A stretch of 25,921 bases of DNA from Mnemiopsis leidyi (Eukaryota > Ctenophora > Tentaculata > Lobata > Bolinopsidae): NCBI GenBank assembly GCA_000226015.1, contig JH154641.1, positions 1-25,921 of the forward strand, written 5' to 3'. The position numbers were made by a program, and so were the translations under genes. The notes beneath the pieces are model-generated. The model was not told the origin of the DNA. It searched no databases and saw nothing but the letters and a program-made list of their open reading frames with translations. Shown in pieces: positions 1 to 9,300 of the stretch. Numbering within the stretch: position 1 is the first letter of the stretch; every line of letters starts with the position of its first letter.

Positions 1-200
1 GAGTGTTAGGAATTACAGGTAGGGGTTTTCTGTAGAGTGTGAGGAATTACAGGTAGGGGTTTTCTGTAGAGTGTGAGGAATTACAGGTAGGGGTTTTCTG
101 TAGAGTGTGAGGAATTACAGGTTGTTAGGAATTTCAGGTTGGGAGATTTTAGTAATACAGTACGTAGGTTGGGTTTTCTATAGAGCGATAGTGTAGGGGA
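1..200. repeat. 34-bp minisatellite, truncated by window start
   Basis: Units of 34 bp start at 1, 35, 69 and 103, then decay into degenerate copies up to about 200. Each unit contains GAATTACAG followed by GTAGGGG, which reads as a good 5' splice site. The array lies immediately upstream of the first recognisable exon of the plus-strand gene. It may therefore be the duplicated donor of an exon located before the window, but that exon is not visible here. Confidence 0.9.
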
Positions 201-294
201 TTTTTCTGGAACAGTCTTTTGTTTCATACTTAAGCTCTGCTATTAAAACAAACATCGACCGTGTACAAACCTGGCTTACAACAGACGTTCCCAG

Positions 295-2496
295 ATGTCA
301 ATAATTGGTATTTATGAAAAGTCTCGATGGAACGTTGTACTACGAAGTTACGATGTCGGCACGTACCGCTTCTCTCAGAGTATCCCTTATAACGTCTCTA
401 ACAACGACGTCCAGCTGACCGAGTTTGTTTAACTTAACTGTATTTTTAGATTAGTTTTAGTTTATTTAAGTTTATTTAACTTTTGTTTTACACCCTGATT
501 TTTTGTCTGATTCAAAAGCATAACTCGAGATAAAATGTATGTCTCAACCAAAAGTTAACGTTTATACGTTTGTATTTTTGTATTTTCAGAGTGAGCTACC
601 ACACAGACCTAACGAAGGACACAAAGTTGATTATTGGAGCTAATGTAGTAAAGACACATGGATACTTACCCCTGACTTCAGATGTGGATATCGACCAAAT
701 GTACAAGGTACTTTCTAATGTTCTTGTATTAACCTTTACGACCAAATGTACAAGGTACTTTCTAATGTTCTTGTATTAACCTTTACGACCAAATGTACAA
801 GGTACTTTTCTACTGTTCTTGTATTAGCCTTTACGACCAAATGTACAAGGTACTTTCTAATGTTCTTGTATTAACCTTTACGACCAAATGTACAAGGTAC
901 TTTCTAATGTTCTTGTATTAACCTTTACGACCAAATGTACAAGGTACTTTTCTACTGTTGTTGTATTAACCTTTACGACCAAATGTACAAGGTACTTTTC
1001 TACTGTTGTTGTATTAACCTTTACGACCAAATGTACAAGGTACTTTTCTACTGTTGTTGTATTAGCCTTTACTACCAAATGTACAAGGTACTTTTCTACT
1101 GTTGTTGTATTAGCCTTCACGGAATTTTCTCCCTCGTTAGCAACATGTTAAAAAATAACTTAACGGTTTCTTGAGTATTCGAAGACGACATGTCCCCATC
1201 CATATCAGGCAAGGTAATCCTTAAATCCTAGTCATACATTTAATCTCAACTTGAATACTTACCCTAGGTCGCTCCTGAGGACGTCTTAGTCTACTTCATG
1301 GTCAGAAACTGGTGTACTTCCAAACTTTGTAGAGAAGTAAGTGACCACTCAGTTACTAAGTAAGAAAAGATTTTGGCCTAAAAAAGTTGGATACCACCTG
1401 TTAGTTTCCCGGTACGAAGCTTAAAGACTCTCAACTTTCACGAAATGTTTAAGTTTGTTATTTTCAGTCGCAGAGTACTCTGGAATTTCGTTTATCAGTA
1501 AAAGCTACAGATTCGATAAAAGTTTTTAAGGAGTTCGAAAAAAAATCTTCTTCGTAAGTTACTCGTTTTTATTTTTTCACCCGGCATTTCTTTAGTAACC
1601 AGCTTGAACAACGTCAGTTTTTGGCACAAATGATTTCAATTTTGATACCAGTTAACACTGATCCAGAGCGCCTGTAAAAAATAATCAGAGCTAGCTGATA
1701 AAATTTTTGTAGTACCGAAGTGTTCCACAGGAATGAAACAAGGTCCAAGTCTGTGTTCTGTAACGAGAGTAACTCCTCCTGCCAAGAAAAATTCCAGACA
1801 TTCCAGCTGAACTCCTGCAAGTTAGCTTTCTCAAACTATGTGAGTTACAATCATACAGTGTAGGTTTTTTGCAATGTTGATCAGTTGTATTTATAACGTG
1901 CTAAATAATTTCTTAGAAATACTGATTAATTTTTTTCAAACGTTTACTCGTAACACTTAAAGTTGTTAATCACGTAAAATCTCCTGCGTGAGTGTTGCTT
2001 GTTAGCAGTAAAGTAGTGAACTGCTTATGTTTCAGATAAACTTTGACGGTGGATTTAAGTTCAACGCTTACCCAGTAAAGTTTACCGAGATTTCTGAGAA
2101 GAAAACTAAAGAACTTGTTATGACGGTGGAAATGCCGCTCAATGCATCAGAAATTTTGTACGGTCCAATACATTTGTCCTGGCAGGTAAAGCTGATTTAT
2201 TTAGTTAAAGGGAAATTATTGTGTAAATAATAGTATTCATGCTCATTAATAAACCAGAACTTAGATGTCAAATAATTCTTTGAGCTTAATAAATGAATTA
2301 AATTAAAAGTTAGACTTTTCCGAAATACACACGGAACTTAGAAAAATGAGATCCGATATTTGTCTCAAAACAAGAAAATGATACACGCCTTTACACATGA
2401 TATTTTCAGCAATTCTACGTGAGTTCTTCCAACAGGATTGGTGGATCTATTTCTCTTCTGTTTCTTCTCTTCTACACCATTTTCGCTCCTGGATGA
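295..2496 (+). CDS. 3' part of a gene for a putative GPI-anchored surface protein
   Basis: I model four exons: 295 (or 285)..422, 590..707, 2036..2185 and 2410..2496 (stop TGA at 2494). Phases agree throughout: the first exon ends two bases into a codon at a GTTTGT donor, the second completes it, and the rest join in phase 0. The readable C-terminal part is about 160 residues. It has two N-glycosylation sequons (NVS in the first exon, NAS in the third). The last exon encodes a small-residue stretch (SSSNRIGGS) followed by a hydrophobic tail (ISLLFLLFYTIF) and only APG before the stop, which is the form of a GPI-attachment signal. A single C-terminal membrane anchor is the alternative. I do not recognise the family of the ectodomain. 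The 5' end lies before the window or inside the repeats at its start. The 1.3-kb second intron holds a 47-bp minisatellite and otherwise nothing I can identify. Confidence 0.72.
692..1120 (+). repeat. 47/48-bp minisatellite spanning an exon donor
   Basis: About nine copies at 692, 739, 786, 834 and onward, with a period of 47 or 48 bp. The unit begins with the last 16 nt of the upstream exon (CGACCAAATGTACAAG) and continues into its donor GTACTT. The exon-intron junction at 707/708 is therefore copied in every unit. Copies from about 940 onward share TCTACTGTTG in place of TCTAATGTTC. Open reading frames across this array on either strand are repeat artefacts. Confidence 0.95.
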
Positions 2497-2906
2497 GAAA
2501 CTACAATGAATCGGAAATTTCTAGATTTCTGTTGACTAATTGTGTTTTTGATTCACTCTAAATTGATACAGATATTCATGTCTGAAGTTTGGATTTCTTG
2601 AGATATACTTACACTTATAAGATCTATTAAGTGATTGGACCTTTTATCTTATACAACTGTGAATAATGTAATTCATCTTGTTCAGGATTGTTTAAATTGA
2701 ATAAGTGCTTTTCCGTGTCTTTCTTCAAGTCTCGTGATTAAATAGCCACCGTAAATAAACTAACTTTCGAAAAAAATGAACATTCTAGAAATAAAAGTTC
2801 TACTTGAAAAGTTGTGTAAAGTTTTACAGGATATCTGACGAGACTATATAATTGTGAGCCGAGCAGTATAAACGTTAGACCAGGAAACATTGTACAATCT
2901 TGTTTT
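2497..2906. other. 3' flank of gene 1, no gene seen
   Basis: AT-rich 3' untranslated or intergenic sequence after the TGA stop. An AATAAA-type polyadenylation signal lies within GAAATAAAAG near 2790, a plausible transcript end about 300 bp after the stop. I see no other feature. Confidence 0.4.
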
Positions 2907-3138
2907 CTGCTTGTCAGTACGATTTGTACAGGTACCAGGGTGTCTGGTTGTCAGTACGATTTGTACAGGTACCAGGGTGTCTGCTTGTCAGTACGATTTG
3001 TACAGGTACCAGGGTGTCTGCTTGTCAGTACGATTTGTACAGGTACCAGGGTGTCTGCTTGTCAGTACGATTTGTACAGGTACCAGGGTGTCTGCTTGTC
3101 AGTACGATTTGTACAGGTACCAGGGTGTCTGCTTGTCA
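2907..3138 (+). repeat. 37-bp minisatellite with AG|GT in each unit
   Basis: Six full copies and a partial one, starting at 2907, 2944, 2981, 3018, 3055, 3092 and 3129. They are nearly identical. Each unit contains TTGTACAG|GTACCAGG, which can be read as a donor. It lies between gene 1 and the start codon of gene 2, so it could sit in a 5' untranslated exon/intron of gene 2 or be intergenic. Confidence 0.95.
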
Positions 3139-3231
3139 TTTCAACGCCAGTAGGAAGTTTCTCAATCAGGGCCTATTAACTTTGGGAATATTTTATAGTT
3201 CTGTTTCACAAATTTTGTTTTTCTGGTCGAC

Positions 3232-3272
3232 ATAACCGGCTGTTAGTCGGTTTATAACCGGCTAGTAGCCGC
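3232..3272. promoter_or_regulatory. Duplicated small hairpins upstream of gene 2
   Basis: ATAACCGGCT occurs twice, 22 bp apart. Each copy can form a short hairpin: CCGGCT-GTT-AGTCGG with a mismatch at 3236-3250, and a perfect CGGCT-AGT-AGCCG at 3259-3271. They lie 120 to 160 bp before the ATG of gene 2, in the likely promoter or 5' leader. The function is unknown. Confidence 0.4.
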
Positions 3273-3391
3273 TTACATTTTGTGTTGAGCTAAAGTTACA
3301 ATTTATTTCAAATACTTCATTTTTTATAACCTTAATCTGTAGTGTCCCTTTATGTGATAGCAGAGGTCTTATTATCCTAGAAAAGGTGAAA

Positions 3392-6300
3392 ATGTCCAAA
3401 ACGGACATGGACGCTTACTGGAAGCGAATTCTTGGCGGGAAGAAAAAGCCGCCCGCCCCAGTTAGATTTGATGTTGAGGTAATCATTTGGCATTTACTTA
3501 CTTCTTAGTATTTTATTGTTCCATCTCCCTGAAGGCAAATATCCCATTCATTCATTGATAACAATGTCAACATCACGATCCAATTTATGAAAAAAATACT
3601 TCAGTTACTTCATGGAACTCATTAAAGTTTAAACTGAGTCAAAAATTAACAATTTTTGTCATTACAAGCCATTGAAATTTGGTACTTGCATGATTACTTA
3701 ATGATAATCAATAGTTTCACTTTCATCATCATCAATTTGTAATGACTAAAAGCAGTCCACGATTATATGTTTTTCTCTGTATTTTCAGCCTAAAAAAGCG
3801 TTACGCCCAGTAAAGGCTGATGAGATTGAAGAAATTATTGTAAGTTTAATTTTCATCTCATTGAGAGAACAACTTATAATCTTATTGATAATTAACTGAA
3901 GTATTTTCAAATTTTTAAGCTTAAAATCCCAAGTCCTGGCAATCTAAATCCAATATTAATCATATAAGAAAGATATCTTATGATTACATTGCCTGATAAA
4001 GTCATGAAGACATTTATGATTGGGAACAGTAAGCCGCTCACGCAACGTCAAATCCATTAACCTTGTATATTTGAATATTTTTGCATCCAGTTCACTTTCC
4101 TTGATATCGCTTAGTTTTTCAAGTACAATAGCGACCAACATCAACAGAACTCCTCTAAACTTGAGGTTGTTTGTCTGAAGGACGTCTCTAAGACGTCCGA
4201 AGACGTCCGAACATGAGGACGGAGGATTATGCTTACGAGACCGTTGAGACAGTAGTTGTGGAGCAATCCAGCTCTAGGGCAGAGAGAATGTCTGTAAGAT
4301 AAAATCTAAGTCTTTTTTAAGGCTAACTAATTGCTTGTATCACTTAATACTTTGATAGCTTTCTTCATTAAAATTCTTCTAGAACTCATGGAAGTTATTT
4401 CTCGCTTTTATGATTTCAAGGATTCTCATGGTTGCTTCTCATGGTTGCTTTGACAGTACTCATATGGTTGCTGTGACTCAAAAATGCTTCATATGGTTGC
4501 TAAGACGGTAACCATGGTTGCTCTAGCGATTCCCAATACTGCTTTAACAGTACCAATGGTTGCTATTAGTATGATGATTCCCGTGGTTACTTCGCGGTAC
4601 CCATGGTTAATATGACGATTCCGTGGTTACTTCGCGGTACCCATGGTTAATATGACGATTCCGTGGTAATTAGTGTAACGGTACCCATGTCACATCACCA
4701 GGAGATCCGTGGTAATTAGTGTAAGACTGTCACATCACCAGGAGATCCGTGGTAATTAGTGTAAGACTGTCATATCACCAGGAGATCCGTGGTAATTAGT
4801 GTAAGACTGTCATATCACCAGGAGATCCGTGGTAATTAGTGTAAGACTGTCATATCACCAGGAGATCCGTGGTAATTAGTGTAAGACTGTCATATCACCA
4901 GGAGATCCGTGGTAATTAGTGTAAGACTGTCATATCACCAGGAGATCCAGGAGAGTTTGGAGCAGCTGAGCTGGAACATGGCGGAGATGATGAAGAACAT
5001 GGCGAAGCAACAGAAGCAGATAGCTATGCAGGCCCAACAACACGGCTGTAACAGATGTGCTAACCACGCTAACTGTCAGTGTCAGGGTCGAGACAGTGTT
5101 GTCTTTGTCCAACCAGCTAATGTTAGTCTTTGTTAGGGGTCAGTTTATGTTTCTATCAGTGGGTGTATTGGTTTAATTTGTTTTGCACAAGATACTTCAA
5201 GTAAAATCGCAATCTGCTTTCAGCAAAACGTTCGAGTTGGTTCTCCTGTTCAAAACGTCCGAGTTGCCTCGCCAATTCAAACAGTGAGGGTCGCCTCCCC
5301 AGTACAGATGGTACGGGTTGCCTCTCCAGTTCAGATGGTACGGGTTGCCTCTCCAGTACAGATGGTAGCACCTGCAGTTCCATCTCCTCAACACTGTTCC
5401 GGTTGTCCTCAGAATACAGAAGGAAGTCCCGCTCCGAGACAGAATACCTCCAAAAAATCAAAGGTTGATCTCACTCTCATTCGATTTCATAGCCAGTTAT
5501 GAAAAGCTGCTGCAGATGCAAGCTATTGAAATGTTGTTTTGTAATTATCCGATTCATCTCTGAATATTTCCCGATTAATCCAATTTTCCAGTGTCCACTA
5601 CATAGCTGTACCTGTATGCAGCCGGAAACGGCAGTGCCAGCTTGTACCGGACCAAACAACAATTGTCAACAGCAAGGTCAGTTCTCTGGCCTGGACCACT
5701 TCACCTTTTAGGCCACACGCTTTGAGAATTATTTAGCGATATTTTGCTATTAAGGTTTTGCGAACGTTTAATATAAGAATTGAAAGTATTAAAAAAGGAG
5801 TGCTCAGATCTCCACTTTAAGGATATATTATTGAATCGTAACGAATTTTGAATATCGAGATTTCATTACAACAAAAAATATACAGTTTTCGAAATCAATG
5901 ATTGTCACCATTTTCTTCACGACTCTTTTTTTTCAGCTCCCCTTCAACGGCAAGCACCTTGTTGTAGACCTACATCACCTGTTTACATAATTGAGGAGTA
6001 AGTTGCTAGTACTTGCTAGTGTTTAGTGATTATCATCTAGTGTTTAGTGATTATCATCTAGTGTTTAGTGATTATCATCTAGTGTTTAGTGATTATCATC
6101 TAGTGTTTAGTGATTATCATCTAGTGTTTAGTGATTATCATCTAGTGTTTAGTGATTATCATCTAGTGTTTAGTGATTATCATCTAACAGTGTGATTATC
6201 ATCTAACATTGTGGACAAAGATTGAGGAATATGGATTAAATGGGGCAGCAGCTGTTTATATGCTGCATACATATTCAGCTGCCCTTACTAAAACCCACTC

Positions 6301-9300
6301 TTCTCTTGCAGACCCGGGTTGATATCACAAGACATACCTGATGAAGAGATTGCTGCTCTGAAAGACCGGGTGAAGAAGTTAGAGGATCCCGATACTGAGT
6401 AAGTACACTGCATCTTGGTGAAAGGACACTTTGGAGTGAGGTCGTCTTAGAGTAGAAACGTCTTTGAGTAGCACTTCTTGCTTTCTTGAAGTATGGACGT
6501 CTTGAAGTAGGGACTTATTTGAGTAGGGATTTCTCGGAGTAAGTACTTCTTGGAGTAGGGACTTCTTGAAGTAGGGACGTCCCTTGGAGTAGGGACTCCT
6601 TGGAGTAGGGACCTCTTGGAGTATGGATATCCGATGGATTCGATCCCCCTCTAAGAAGATCTCTTGGTGATGATATTTAACTACTGTTTGCAGCAGATTA
6701 GTTTTTATCGCGCTTTAGGCGGGTTCAACGAACGTCATGTAGTTATTCCTCCTCTTGCAGACCGCTGGGTAAGTTGGTGGACGGTATTGAGGACCTGAAA
6801 CAACAGTTGTTAGCGACTGCGGATGCGCTAAACGGCAGAATGAACCAGATTAACGGCAAATGCGACAAAAGTGACATTAACTTTAACAACATTCTCAATC
6901 GGGTTCGTTTAAACCTCAACGACATTATAAATGCTAACTGCAATCTAAACAGATTATAATAAACGCGTTCCCACTGAACAAGATTTGTATCATTTGATTG
7001 GCAGAATTGAAAGTACTTTCTTTAGGTTGAAAACAATGAAAACAACATCATTGGTCTCTGCAAAGATGTCAAGAACCTTCAAGATCTTATTGCAAATGGT
7101 GGAAAAATAGACTCTGACTTTTTACAGAGGTAAACATTTTTTACTTTTAGAATAACCCAGGTTATGGAAGCTATAAAAAGGGTAAAATAAAACGTCTGAA
7201 CATTATGAAATCGCTCCGAGTTTTTTTTAATATCTTTTTTTCAATCCTATCCTCCTCAGGCTGAAGGACATCAACTCAGTTCACGAGTTTATAAAACACG
7301 AACTAAAAAATATAACAATCAAGATGGAAACAATGAACAATCTTGACAGCATTGTAAGTGCCTATATTCTTAGAGGTTTTGTCCCTTTTAAACTTGTGTC
7401 CCTACGAAGCTATACGCTAATTTTTGACTATGATTTCGATTTTCGATGCACGAAAACTGCATAAAGTTTCACTAAAAGTAACAAGCCTGAAACAGAACTA
7501 AATTTTTCCCAGAACCCTCCACAACTTTTTCTGCAGGTAGGAGTCCAGAGAGACAGACTGACAGAAGCAGAGGACAGTTTTCGGCAACACTGTGACGAGG
7601 AAGCAGCCGCCAGAAACGAGTAAGAGAAGTTAATTTTTGTTGTTTTCACGAGGTTACATGAGGCTGAACTTGACTCTTTATACTTCTTACTTCATGATGT
7701 TATCGCCGACCTCAAGAAAGAAAGTTGAGATTGACATTTCAGGTTTCTACGAAAACTGCAAGACATTGAAAATGCTTTAAAGAAGCTGCAGCAGGGAAAA
7801 TTAGATGCAGAGAGACGTGCCGACCAGCTTACTAGTCGGCTAGAAAGTTTATCTAAATCTATTCAGGTAGAGTAGAAGTTTATCTAAAACTATTCAGGTA
7901 GTGTAAATACACATTAGTCGGCTAGAAAGTTTATCTAAATCTATTCAGGTAGAGTGAGTTCACATGAGTATGTTAATCAGGATTATATTAATACTAGTCG
8001 GCTAGAGTAGAAGTTTATCTCAAACTATTCAGGTAGAGTGAGTTCACATAAGTCGGCTAGAAAGTTTATCTAAAACTATTCAGGTAGAGTGAGTTCACAT
8101 AAGTCGGCTAGAAAGTTTATCTAAATCTATTCAGGTAGAGTGAGTTCACATAAGTCGACTAGAAAGTTTATCTAAAACTATTCAGGTAGAGTTCACATAA
8201 GTCGACTAGAAAGTTTATCTAAAACTATTCAGGTAGAGTGAGTTCACATAAGTCGGCTAGAAAGTCTATCTAAAACTATTCAGGAAGAGTGAGTTCACAT
8301 AAATCTATTCAGGTAGAGTAGAAGTTTATCTAAATCTATTCAGGTAGAGTGAGTTCACGTAAGTCGGCTAGAAAGTTTATCTAAAACTATTCAGGTAGAG
8401 TGAGTTCACACAAGTCGACTAGAAAGTTTATCTAAGTCTATGCAGGTAGAGTGAGTTAAGAGTTCACATAAGTATGTTAATCAGGATTGTATTAATACTA
8501 GTCGGCTAGAAGTTTTATCTAAAACTATTCAGGTAGAGTGAGTTCACATGGGTTTGTTAATCAGGATTACATAACTTATTGTTATCATTATTTATTATTA
8601 TTAATTATATTTGCCAGGATTTTAGTACATTTATTAGCATTAGGAATAAAGTATATATTAGCTTAACTTTATAGTTCTCCATAGATTATTCATTAGATAT
8701 ATGGTTGCACTTGGTTCTAGAATAAATTGAACCATTTTAATCATGTTAATGTTAATATTTAGCTATATTTAAGGACCAAAATTCCAAAGTGGACAGAATG
8801 AATTCTGACATAACCAACGCAATTCGGGATTTCGACAAGCAGATTAACAAACTGGAACCTCAGCTCGATAGACAGAGAGATTTGATAGATGGTAGGTAAT
8901 TGTAGCAGAGTTGTAGAAGTGGTTGATTGTTTGAATAGTAGGTACATAATTGTAGCAGAATTAAAGGAGTATATAGATGGTAGGTCTACAAAGTCCATTT
9001 TTCATTGACTTAAAATGAGGATAATATGGGAAACTGGAAGAATGTGGATTGTGAAAATTAGCAAAGACATTAGCTAAACTTGTTATAGTGGTGCTTTCAT
9101 TATATATAGAATAAAGATGCGCACGCCGGGGATTATCTTATAACATAACGGGCGCGTAGCGCTCGTTATGTTTGAATAATAGACGAGCTGTATAGCGAGT
9201 TTATTATTCATAAATAACACACGACCGAGCGTAGCGAGGGAGTGTGTTATTTTTGATAAGCTCCAATTGTGCAAGTCTTTATTTTATATAAAACACCACG

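Noticed and set aside
888-1174. Overlapping 79-87-codon ORFs on both strands
   Set aside because: They are translations of the 47/48-bp minisatellite, open because the unit lacks stops in those frames.
2890-3235. Cys/Tyr-rich ORFs up to 111 codons
   Set aside because: All three frames of the 37-bp array are open, so the ORFs carry no evidence of coding.
6640-6656. GGATTCGATCCCC as a tRNA T-arm
   Set aside because: Only the loop-like string is present; no A box or paired arms nearby.
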